Part shown: piece after piece, positions 1 to 5,812 of the stretch
How positions within the stretch are numbered: the stretch's first letter is position 1
Layout: every line of letters begins with the position of its first letter
DNA from: Myxococcales bacterium
GTDB taxonomy: Bacteria; Myxococcota_A; Polyangia; Fen-1088
Assembly (NCBI GenBank): GCA_003170035.1
Contig: PMZX01000374.1
Coordinates: 322 to 6,133, forward strand
Direction: 5' to 3'
Length of the DNA stretch: 5,812 nucleotides
The notes under the pieces: generated by a model
Told to the model about the DNA's origin: nothing
What the model saw: the letters and a program-made list of their open reading frames with translations, nothing else
Database searches by the model: none
Made by a program: the position numbers and the translations under genes

Positions 1-462
1 CAGCACGATGAAGCCCTTGTCGGCGTTGGTGACCTGGATGACCACGTCGAGCAACTGGTCGAACAGGGTCGAAATCTCGTAGCTCCCCATCAGCCTCTGC
101 GAGAACTCCAACAGGCGCTTGTACGAGTTCAGCTCGGCCATGGTCTTGGCGGCGACGTCGTCGGTGACCGGCTCGTCGTAGAGCGAGAACTCCAGTTCGA
201 CACTGCCTACCCGGATGCGATCCTCCTGGGCCAGACGGTGCTTGCTGCGCCGCCGCCCGTTGACGTGCAGGTCCGCGTCCTTGTCGGTAAGCGAGATGTT
301 GAAGTCGCGGCCATCGAAGTGGATGTGGGCGTGGGTATCAGCCAGCAGGGGATCGGGCAGAAGGATGTCGACCCCTTCGCCCTTCCCGAGCGAAGTGAGC
401 TTCTTATAGATGTGGTACACCTTCACGCCCGCTCCGGGCATGTGGATGCGCAGGGTCGCCAT
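1..462 (-). CDS. FHA-GAF domain signalling protein, N-terminal 154 residues (cut by left edge)
   Basis: The reading frame starts at ATG 462-460 and stays open to base 1, so the C-terminus lies outside the window. Residues about 1-95 form an FHA-like beta sandwich. The pieces seen are TSLGKGEGVDILLPD (23-37), the THAHIHFDG strand (43-51), HVNGRRR (66-72) and RIRVGSVELEF (82-92). From about residue 115 a GAF domain begins (LLEFSQRLMGSYEISTLFDQ, then ADKGFIVL at the edge). Family knowledge: FHA domains bind phosphothreonine and GAF domains sense small ligands. In deltaproteobacteria this order often precedes a sigma-54 AAA+ domain or another output domain, but none is visible here. The canonical phosphopeptide residues look degenerate: the usual GR is G26-K27, the usual S-R-x-H is A41-D42-T43-H44, and only N68-G69 matches well. 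It is the third gene of the kinase operon, 24 bp after the TPR gene stop. A weak GGGGA lies about 10 bases before the start. The fold assignment is firm; the full protein type is unknown. Confidence 0.85.
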   Translation of the reverse strand, partial: MATLRIHMPGAGVKVYHIYKKLTSLGKGEGVDILLPDPLLADTHAHIHFDGRDFNISLTDKDADLHVNGRRRSKHRLAQEDRIRVGSVELEFSLYDEPVTDDVAAKTMAELNSYKRLLEFSQRLMGSYEISTLFDQLLDVVIQVTNADKGFIVL

Positions 463-486
463 GGGCCGCAGTTTCCCCGTTTCTGG

Positions 487-1404
487 TCAGAAACGGAAGT
501 ACAGACCGGGGCCAAGTGCGTCGCTCATCAAGACGGGCAACAGGCGCGCCCCGCTTGACCGGAGGGTGGGCTGACCGGCAGAAGCAACTTCCAGTGGGGT
601 TTCGGGTCGGAAATAGTGCAGGGCGTCAGCGATGCCCCAGGCCACGGCGACGAAGAACGCCGCGCCGCTCGCCACCTGGGTGCGCAGAAGCCAGCGCGAC
701 CGGTTCTCGTCGGTATGATCGATAAACTCGGGGGGGCAGGGGGTGGGCCCCAAGTCAACCCGACAGTTTCGTTTGGGCTGCGACCCGTACAGCGCGAAGT
801 TGGTCGAGAACGCCGCCACCGAGACCGCGGCCAGCGTGGTCTCCGCAGCCAGGAAAGCCCAGCCCTTGCGCCGGTGGCCGTTCTGGAACTGTCCAGCGCC
901 GAAGGGGACGAAGTTGACCAGATACGAATTACGGCCGAAGCGCTTCTCGATCACCGCCGGCCCTGCCCGCAGTTTTTCGCACTGTTCGCGATCACGCTGC
1001 CGCGCGCGCGCCGCCTCCCGCTGCTTGGCCTCCAGGGTCGCGACCTCGGCCTCGTGGGCGCGCAACACCCCATTGAAGAGGTCCACCACCTGGGGCGGAT
1101 CGAGCAAGGGGTCGAAGCGATAGTCGGGCCGTAGTTGCAGGAGTTTGCGGAACTCCTGGGCGGCAGCGTCGCTGTGGCCCTGGAAAAGCTCGGCGACTCC
1201 GAGCATGCGGTAGCCCTGAACGATCAGGCTCTCCGATTCCAGCCGAATCTCGGGGTAGAGCAGGGGCCGCAGTATCTCGATGGCCCGGCCATACTCGCCA
1301 CGGTCAAACGAGTTCTTGCCGCGCCGAAGCTCGTCGGCCGCCGGCGACGGCACGGCTGGCGGCGCTGCCTGGAAGAGCAGAAAAGCGACGATTCCCGCAC
1401 ACAC
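487..1404 (-). CDS. TPR-containing envelope protein of unrecognised family, 305 aa
   Basis: I do not recognise a named gene. The frame begins with GTG at 1404-1402, one base after the kinase TAA. An in-frame stop lies eight codons upstream with no other start between, so GTG is the only usable start. Residues 1-22 are hydrophobic and Ala/Pro-rich (MCAGIVAFLLFQAAPP) and look like a secretion signal, though without basic N-terminal residues. Residues about 24-95 are TPR-like (RGKNSFDRGEYGRAIEILRPLL, AELFQGHSDAAAQEFRKLLQLRPDY). Residues about 112-148 are a charged helix, probably coiled coil. Next comes NFVPFGAGQFQNGHRRKGWAF (164-184), resembling the P-x-G-x-G-Q-x-x-N-G/KGW signature of small membrane proteins such as the DUF5683 type. 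Hydrophobic stretches follow at about 181-205 and 243-262. The protein ends in GPGLYFRF. A membrane or envelope partner of the kinase is inference; it could instead be an outer-membrane-associated protein. A C-rich run (codons near residues 221-225, bases about 729-746) keeps its frame. Confidence 0.8.
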   Translation of the reverse strand: MCAGIVAFLLFQAAPPAVPSPAADELRRGKNSFDRGEYGRAIEILRPLLYPEIRLESESLIVQGYRMLGVAELFQGHSDAAAQEFRKLLQLRPDYRFDPLLDPPQVVDLFNGVLRAHEAEVATLEAKQREAARARQRDREQCEKLRAGPAVIEKRFGRNSYLVNFVPFGAGQFQNGHRRKGWAFLAAETTLAAVSVAAFSTNFALYGSQPKRNCRVDLGPTPCPPEFIDHTDENRSRWLLRTQVASGAAFFVAVAWGIADALHYFRPETPLEVASAGQPTLRSSGARLLPVLMSDALGPGLYFRF

Positions 1405-1405
1405 G

Positions 1406-3286
1406 TTACTCGTCCAACCGCACGGTTACTTGCCGCGACTCTCCCGCGGTGATGTTGACCCGCTCAGTGAGGGTTTTGTCTCCAAGAAAGACCACGACTT
1501 CCAGACTCTTCCGCATCTCATCGCCGACGTCAAAGGGAACCGGCACTCTTTCGCCCGCGCGGACCGTCGTGCGCCAGGCGTTGGGCCGGCCGTCGCTCAC
1601 CTCGCGCACCAGAATGCTGGCGTCGGCGCGCGCCGGTTGCAGGCTGACCGAGAGACGGGCAGGTTTGGGGTCGAGGTTGACGTAGAGATGATCCCCGGGC
1701 GGGCGGTAGACTTGTGGCCCGACCGTCACTTCCTTGCGGTTGCAGCAGCCGTCGTTGCGGAACTCCAAAATGTGAGGCCCATCCCACGGAATCACGATGC
1801 GGTCCTGCCGGGGCCCAAAATCGAAACGCTTCTGGCCGTCCATCCAGACTTCGACCTTGGGGGGATGGGGTCCCAGAGTCAACTCGACCCGTGCAGGACT
1901 GGCGGCAGCCGCACCACCGGGCGACTCATGCGCGGTTTCCTCGCGCGGGTCGGCCCGCTCCGCGGACGCTGCCAGTCTTCTTGACTCTCGCTGTGCGTGG
2001 CTCGATGCAACGCCAGCATTCTGCGGGTGGGCCGCCAACTTGGGAGGGGGCGCCAGTGCCTTCGGCCCCGCGGCTGCGGCCGGGCTACTTGCCCCGGGCG
2101 GCTGCAAGCTGGCGGCCGTGCGCTCGCCATTCTCTCCCTGATTTGCCCGCACCGCCCGGCGCCAGATTGCGAAGGTGCCGGCGCCGATTCCCGCGAGAAC
2201 CGCCAGCACGACGGCCAGGGTCGCCCAGCGCCGGACGCGTTCGCCTCGCTCCAACCGTCGCAGCTCCGCCAGGACGGTGGGATTCTCTGGTTCCAGGGCC
2301 AAGGCCCGGTTCCACAGTTCCAGCGAGCGAGCACTCCGGCCAGCCGCCTGCTCACGCTGGCCGGAGGCCACCAGGGCAGTGGCCAGACGGTGGTCCAATC
2401 CCTCTTCGTAGCTCTCTGGCCGCGTGAGGTAGCGGCCCAGTTCCTCACGCACGTTTTCGAGACCCGCGTCAGCCACATAGGCGCGCAGATCGTCCAGCAT
2501 GAGGGCAATGCGCGGATAGCGGTCATCCGGATTTCGCGCCAGCGAGCGCGCGATCACCTTGGCCAGGTGGTCGGATATCCGCGCGCTCACGGTGCGCGGG
2601 TCGGCGAAACGGCCTTCGCCAATGCGCTTCAGTACCTCGTGTGGGTTCCTTCCCGCGAAAGGCAACACGCCGGTCGCCATCTGGTACAGCATCACCCCCA
2701 GCGAAAAGACGTCGCTGCGAAAATCGAGGGTCTTGCCATCGAGTAGCTCGGGCGCCATGTAGGCTGGCGAGCCGAGGATCTGCCCGGTCACAGTCATTCG
2801 TTCCAGGTCCACCACCTGCGCCACGCCAAAGTCCATCAGCTTGACGGCCCCATCCTTGCGGACCATCACGTTCTCGGGCTTGACGTCGCGGTGGATGATG
2901 CCAAACGAGTGCGCGTGGGCCAAGGCGTCGCCGACCTCCAGCACGATGAGCGCGGCCAGCTCGGGCACGGGCAACTTTCGGTTGGTCAGGAATTGCTTCA
3001 GGGTCTGACCATCTATGAACTCCGTGACGATGAAGGAGGACTCTGCGTCGTCCCCCGAGTAGTCGAAAATCTGCAGGATGCCGTCGTGGTTCAGCTTGGC
3101 GACCGCCCGCGCCTCGCGCTGCAGGCGTGCCCTTGATTCGGCCTCGGCAAGCAGGTGTGGGTGCAGCACCTTGACCGCAACTTCGCGCCGCAGGGTCTCG
3201 TCCTGCGCACGATAGACGACTGCCATGCCGCCCTGGCCGACTTCTTCGATGATTCGATATCGCGATGGCAGGGGGTTGGGAACCAT
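1406..3286 (-). CDS. Membrane-anchored Hanks-type Ser/Thr protein kinase with C-terminal extracytoplasmic domain
   Basis: This is a transmembrane Ser/Thr kinase, 626 aa from ATG 3286-3284. GTG starts at 3295 and 3292 would add three or two residues; I prefer the ATG because the kinase fold starts at RYRIIEEVG. The catalytic domain spans about 9-270: glycine loop GQGGMA (17-22), ATP lysine K39 in VAVKV, helix-C E58, catalytic loop HRDVKPEN (132-139, D134), DFG (152-154), activation-loop T165, T167 and S173, APE (178-180) and D192 in SDVFSLG. It is an RD-type and apparently active kinase. A short TPR-like helical stretch lies at about 309-347 (ELWNRALALEPENPTVLAEL). One membrane helix is at about 354-375, flanked by RR. 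A low-complexity Ala/Pro linker (about 385-463) leads to a beta-rich C-terminal region (about 465-626). Its first half (VEVWMDG, WDGPHILEFRNDGCC) resembles a PEGA-like domain and its second half is a further probable beta sandwich. It is the first gene of the operon and probably senses envelope or external cues, which is inference. Confidence 0.95.
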   Translation of the reverse strand: MVPNPLPSRYRIIEEVGQGGMAVVYRAQDETLRREVAVKVLHPHLLAEAESRARLQREARAVAKLNHDGILQIFDYSGDDAESSFIVTEFIDGQTLKQFLTNRKLPVPELAALIVLEVGDALAHAHSFGIIHRDVKPENVMVRKDGAVKLMDFGVAQVVDLERMTVTGQILGSPAYMAPELLDGKTLDFRSDVFSLGVMLYQMATGVLPFAGRNPHEVLKRIGEGRFADPRTVSARISDHLAKVIARSLARNPDDRYPRIALMLDDLRAYVADAGLENVREELGRYLTRPESYEEGLDHRLATALVASGQREQAAGRSARSLELWNRALALEPENPTVLAELRRLERGERVRRWATLAVVLAVLAGIGAGTFAIWRRAVRANQGENGERTAASLQPPGASSPAAAAGPKALAPPPKLAAHPQNAGVASSHAQRESRRLAASAERADPREETAHESPGGAAAASPARVELTLGPHPPKVEVWMDGQKRFDFGPRQDRIVIPWDGPHILEFRNDGCCNRKEVTVGPQVYRPPGDHLYVNLDPKPARLSVSLQPARADASILVREVSDGRPNAWRTTVRAGERVPVPFDVGDEMRKSLEVVVFLGDKTLTERVNITAGESRQVTVRLDE

Positions 3287-3332
3287 AGTCACCACACGAC
3301 GACAAGGCCAGTAGGACTAGGCTAGGGGGTGC

Positions 3333-3361
3333 ATACTACGAGAGGAACGCCCCGCATACAA
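3333..3361 (-). promoter_or_regulatory. Candidate sigma-70 promoter for the kinase operon
   Basis: On the minus strand a -35-like TTGTAT (3361-3356) and a -10-like TAGTAT (3338-3333) are separated by exactly 17 bases. They match consensus at 3/6 and 4/6 positions. The predicted start near 3326 would give a leader of about 40 bases before the kinase ATG at 3286. The site lies in the most AT-rich part of the divergent intergenic region. Such matches occur by chance, so this is a suggestion only. Confidence 0.3.
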
Positions 3362-3393
3362 CAACTCGGCGCGCTGTGTTTTTTCTTGAGGTT

Positions 3394-3421
3394 GACCAGG
3401 GACGGGTGACCAGGGACGGGT
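3394..3421. repeat. Perfect tandem duplication of a 14-bp unit
   Basis: The unit GACCAGGGACGGGT occurs at 3394-3407 and again, identical and directly adjacent, at 3408-3421. It sits 38 bp upstream of the acyl-CoA synthetase ATG in the divergent intergenic region (3287-3459). It could be a doubled operator half-site or a simple replication-slippage duplication. The sequence alone does not decide. The rest of this intergenic region shows no other gene. Confidence 0.8.
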
Positions 3422-3459
3422 TGACGCCGAGATAGGCAGAGACGACTATCTGCGGATTC

Positions 3460-5325
3460 ATGAATTTCGCTTTCTCCGCGCGGACTGCCGGCGACATCTG
3501 GCGCAGCCGCGTCGGCCAGGCCGGGGACCGCGTCGCCTTCCAGGTTCGTGAAGGGGATGGCTGGCGCAGCGTCACCTGGCAGCAGGCTGACATGGCGGCG
3601 CGCGAGATTGCCGGCGGGCTGGCGGCCTTGGGAGTCGGCGTAGGAGAGTGCGTCTGCGTCCTGGCCCAGACGCGGCTGGAATGGGTGCTTTGCGATGTTG
3701 CGCTGGTGCTCGCGGGCGCAGTGTCAGTGCCAATCTATCCGTCGAGCACGCTTGAGCAGTGTGCATCCATCGTCAAAGACAGCGGCGCGTTGACCGTAAT
3801 CGCCGAGGACGCCACGCAGTTGGACAAGCTAGTTTCCCTCGTCGCACAGATCCCGAAGCTACGCCTTGTCTTTCTCGATGGGGATTCCAATCTCGAGAAA
3901 GCTGATGCCCAGGCGCCCAAGGCCGTGCGCTTGGACGATGTCTTGGCTGCGGTAGGGAAGGCCGGTGGCGCGACGCCGCGGTCTCTGGCGGCTTTGCGCG
4001 AAGCAGGTCAGGCGTGGCTGGCCGGCCACCCAGCAGAGTTGGACCGACGCACGGACAAGGTTGAGCCCGACCATGCGTTCACCATCGTCTACACCTCGGG
4101 CACCACGGGACGTCCCAAAGGGGTGGTGCTGACCCACCAGAACATGATCGAGTCCTTTGCCAGTGCCATCCGCGCCTTCGACTTGCGCGACACGGATATG
4201 CAGGTTCTCTTCTTGCCGCTGGCCCATGTACTGGGTCGCGAGATGGAATGGGCGCCCATCCTGGCGGGCTCAGCGATCGCGTTTTCCGCCGGAGCGTCAC
4301 GCATCAAGTTCGACCTGGTCGAGGTGCGGCCGACCTTCTTGGCCGGTGTGCCGCGCGTCTTCGAGAAGTTGCACACGGCGATTGCCGCGGCGGCGGGGCA
4401 AGGGGTCTGGCCCAAGCGCGCGCTGGTTCGCTGGGCGTTCAGGGTCGGGGCACGGTACGCGACCGGCCTGCGCCGGGGCGAGTTGCCCTCAGCTGGCCTG
4501 CGCCTTGAGCACGCATTGGCCGATTGTCTGGTCCTGTCCAAGCTGCGCGCTCGTCTGGGCCTCGACCGCTGCCGCTTCCTGATTTCGGGCGGCGCGCCGC
4601 TGTCTGCTGAGATCGCGGAGTTCTTCCACGGTCTCGGTCTGCTGGTCTTGGAGGGTTACGGCCTGACCGAGACCACGGCCGCCGCGTTCGTCAACCGCTG
4701 GAACCGCTACTGCTTCGGTACGGTGGGCCCGGCCATCGACGTGATTCAGCATCGCATCGCCGAGGACGGCGAGATCCTGATGCGCGGGCCGTCGGTCTTC
4801 ACCCGCTACCACAACAACCCAACCGCTACTGCCGAGGCCATCGACGCTGAGGGATGGTTTCACTCCGGCGACATCGGCCGGATCAAGGACGGATTTCTTT
4901 GCATCGTGGATCGCAAGAAGGACATTATTGTGACAGCAGGTGGGAAGAACGTAGCGCCCCAGATCATCGAGACGGCGCTAAAGACCCGCTGCCCCCTGGT
5001 CAGTCAGGTGGTGGTGTTTGGCGACAACCGGCCCCACTGCGTGGCTCTGATCACGCCATCGGAATCCGCCGCACGCCAGTTCGGGAGCGGAAGCCTGGCC
5101 CGTGCCGCTTCCCAGCTTGAGTTGCGTGCGGCGGTGGAAGACGCTGTGGCCGCGATCAACCGAACCCTGGCCTCCTTCGAAACCATCAAGACATTCGCCA
5201 TCCTGCCTGCCGATTTCTCCGAGGCTGCGGGCGAGCTGACCCCCAGTCTCAAGGTCAAGCGCGACGTGGTGCGGAGCCGCTACAGCCACATCGTCGACGC
5301 CCTCTACGAAAAGCCGGTTAGCTAG
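3460..5325 (+). CDS. Long-chain fatty acid-CoA ligase (AMP-forming acyl-CoA synthetase, COG1022/FadD15-like), 621 aa
   Basis: The enzyme activates a fatty acid with ATP to acyl-AMP and then forms acyl-CoA, feeding beta-oxidation or lipid synthesis. It is a cytosolic or peripheral membrane protein. All core motifs of the ANL superfamily are present: P-loop YTSGTTGRPKG (211-221), FLPLAHVLGREMEW (251-264), GVPRVFEKL (296-304), ISGGAPLS (375-382), EGYGLTET (398-405), GWFHSGD (465-471) with the ATP-ribose Asp D471, hinge DRKKDIIVTAGGKNVAP (484-500) and the C-terminal ELTPSLKVKRD (591-601). In that last motif K598 aligns with the catalytic lysine of the family. The ELTPxLKxKR ending and the length of about 620 aa point to the eukaryote-like long-chain group rather than the shorter E. 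coli FadD type. The ATG at 3460 is the first start after an in-frame TAG at 3433-3435. No clear Shine-Dalgarno precedes it. It is divergent from the kinase operon. Chain-length preference cannot be read from the sequence. Confidence 0.95.
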   Translation: MNFAFSARTAGDIWRSRVGQAGDRVAFQVREGDGWRSVTWQQADMAAREIAGGLAALGVGVGECVCVLAQTRLEWVLCDVALVLAGAVSVPIYPSSTLEQCASIVKDSGALTVIAEDATQLDKLVSLVAQIPKLRLVFLDGDSNLEKADAQAPKAVRLDDVLAAVGKAGGATPRSLAALREAGQAWLAGHPAELDRRTDKVEPDHAFTIVYTSGTTGRPKGVVLTHQNMIESFASAIRAFDLRDTDMQVLFLPLAHVLGREMEWAPILAGSAIAFSAGASRIKFDLVEVRPTFLAGVPRVFEKLHTAIAAAAGQGVWPKRALVRWAFRVGARYATGLRRGELPSAGLRLEHALADCLVLSKLRARLGLDRCRFLISGGAPLSAEIAEFFHGLGLLVLEGYGLTETTAAAFVNRWNRYCFGTVGPAIDVIQHRIAEDGEILMRGPSVFTRYHNNPTATAEAIDAEGWFHSGDIGRIKDGFLCIVDRKKDIIVTAGGKNVAPQIIETALKTRCPLVSQVVVFGDNRPHCVALITPSESAARQFGSGSLARAASQLELRAAVEDAVAAINRTLASFETIKTFAILPADFSEAAGELTPSLKVKRDVVRSRYSHIVDALYEKPVS

Positions 5326-5334
5326 CCAGCATCG

Positions 5335-5348
5335 CGTGGACCGTGGAC
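5335..5348. repeat. 7-bp tandem duplication beside the palindrome
   Basis: CGTGGAC occurs twice in direct succession (5335-5341 and 5342-5348), just after the acyl-CoA synthetase stop and 4 bp before the palindrome. It has no matching copy on the far side of the palindrome, so it is not a target-site duplication. It may be chance. Confidence 0.5.
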
Positions 5349-5352
5349 CAAA

Positions 5353-5483
5353 GTTAGCTCTTTCTCACAGAGACACAGAGGGAGTCGGACGAGGAATGGA
5401 AGGGTTGGATCCTGCCCGGTCCAATGTCCTTCTTCTCATCCGATCTCTGTGGCCCTCTGTGCGCTCTGTGAGAAAAAACTAAC
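5353..5483. repeat. 131-bp imperfect palindrome built on CACAGAG units (REP/MITE-like)
   Basis: The left arm (5353-5382, GTTAGCTCTTTCTCACAGAG then ACACAGAGGG) is matched by the reverse complement of the right arm (5453-5483, GTTAGTTTTTTCTCACAGAG then CGCACAGAGGG), with three substitutions and one 1-base gap. Pairing resumes inward with TCGGACGAG (5385-5393) against TCGGATGAG read from the other strand (5443-5435). It ends at TTGGA (5405-5409) facing TCCAA (5420-5424) around a 10-base loop. CACAGAG occurs twice in the left arm (5366-5372, 5374-5380). Its complement CTCTGTG occurs three times in the right arm (5445-5451, 5455-5461, 5464-5470), so the arms differ by one unit. No open frame of note and no run of T follows either end, so it is not a classic intrinsic terminator. 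It fills most of the gap between the acyl-CoA synthetase and comF genes. Confidence 0.85.
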
Positions 5484-5528
5484 CCTGCCCAAACGCAACC
5501 CAGACCCAGTGCCGGCCGATAACATCGC

Positions 5529-5812
5529 ATGCTGCTTCGGCTTGCTGCTCACCTCCTCTGGCCCGGTCGTTGTGCCGCCTGCAACGCCTTCGTGCCCGAA
5601 GACGCGGCATTCTGCGAGAGCTGTGCGCTTTCGGTGGCCGAACTGGACCACGTTTGTAGCGGCTGCGGCTTGCCCCATGTAGATGATGGCCGCGTTGCGA
5701 ACAATCGCTGTCGCGGCTGCCGGGCCAAGCCGCTGCCGTTCTCGCGGGTTTGGACTGTGCTGGCCTACGGGGGCGCCACGACACAGGCCGTTCTTCACCT
5801 GAAACACGGCAG
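5529..5812 (+). CDS. comF: ComF family protein, N-terminal 94 residues (cut by right edge)
   Basis: The frame starts at ATG 5529-5531 directly after an in-frame TAA (5520-5522), so the start is fixed, and it stays open to the window end. The visible part shows the typical ComF N-terminus of two cysteine-pair zinc ribbons. The first uses C15-x2-C18 (GRCAACN) and C29-x2-C32 (FCESC); the second uses C43-x2-C46 (CSGCG) and C61-x2-C64 (CRGC). Then comes the conserved FSRVWTVLAYGGATTQAVLHLKHG stretch, in two parts: FSRVWTVLAYGG (71-82) and AVLHLKHG (87-94), which leads into the phosphoribosyltransferase-like domain outside the window. In naturally competent bacteria ComF helps bring single-stranded DNA into the cytoplasm; in many others its role is unknown. 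The family is usually about 220-260 aa, so roughly 40 percent is seen here. No strong ribosome binding site precedes the ATG. It is co-directional with the upstream gene but separated from it by 203 bp holding the palindrome. Confidence 0.9.
   Translation, partial: MLLRLAAHLLWPGRCAACNAFVPEDAAFCESCALSVAELDHVCSGCGLPHVDDGRVANNRCRGCRAKPLPFSRVWTVLAYGGATTQAVLHLKHG

Noticed and set aside
729..746. Runs of G (C on the coding strand) as a possible slippage or frameshift site in the TPR gene
   Set aside because: The frame is intact on both sides and nothing shows a second usable frame or phase-variable design.
616..1134. 172-residue plus-strand open frame opposite the TPR gene
   Set aside because: It is an antisense shadow: rich in Arg/Gly/Pro, no recognisable motif, and the minus-strand frame gives a coherent TPR protein.
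1997..2746. 249-residue open frame on the plus strand inside the kinase gene
   Set aside because: It is antisense to a kinase with intact motifs throughout. High GC makes long antisense frames common, and the translation shows no domain or sensible composition.
2523..3305. 260-residue minus-strand frame overlapping the kinase N-terminal half
   Set aside because: It is the kinase gene read in another frame: Arg/Gly-rich with no motif, while the kinase frame has every catalytic motif.
5353..5483. The palindrome as an intrinsic terminator or CRISPR repeat unit
   Set aside because: No T tract follows the stem on either strand, and there is no repeat-spacer periodicity. The CACAGAG units are too short and too closely packed for CRISPR.
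5436..5807. 123-residue minus-strand open frame across the palindrome and comF
   Set aside because: It runs through the repeat and antisense to the eight-cysteine ComF N-terminus. Its translation has no recognisable feature.

Overview
The window is high-GC bacterial DNA with four recognisable gene families and one unassigned gene. The combination is a Hanks-type Ser/Thr kinase with a C-terminal extracytoplasmic part, a TPR/membrane protein, an FHA+GAF regulator, a eukaryote-like (COG1022-type) long-chain acyl-CoA synthetase and ComF. It suggests a large-genome soil or environmental bacterium, most likely Myxococcota/'Deltaproteobacteria' or a relative. That placement is inference from gene style only; there is no rRNA or marker gene here.

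Layout. Positions 1-3286 hold a tight minus-strand operon, transcribed right to left: a membrane-anchored Ser/Thr protein kinase (3286-1406), a TPR protein with hydrophobic segments (1404-487, starting 1 bp after the kinase stop), and an FHA-GAF protein (462-1, starting 24 bp further on and cut by the left edge). Positions 3287-3459 are a divergent intergenic region with a candidate promoter for the kinase operon and a perfect 14-bp tandem duplication. Positions 3460-5325 encode, on the plus strand, a complete long-chain fatty acid-CoA ligase with all core adenylation motifs. Positions 5326-5528 are intergenic and mostly occupied by one 131-bp imperfect palindrome (5353-5483) built on CACAGAG units. 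From 5529 to the right edge runs the start of a comF gene, whose product has an eight-cysteine zinc-ribbon N-terminus.

How the genes work together. The minus-strand genes look like one signalling unit. The kinase has a cytoplasmic catalytic domain and an extracytoplasmic sensor-like part, the TPR protein may be an envelope partner, and the FHA-GAF protein is probably the N-terminal part of a cytoplasmic regulator. The usual reading would be kinase to phosphothreonine to FHA, but the residues an FHA domain normally uses to bind phosphothreonine appear largely replaced, so that link is doubtful. The acyl-CoA synthetase and ComF (DNA uptake or phosphoribosyltransferase-like) have no evident functional link to the operon or to each other. 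The most interesting non-coding signal is the palindrome between them. I did not find a clearly new biological system.
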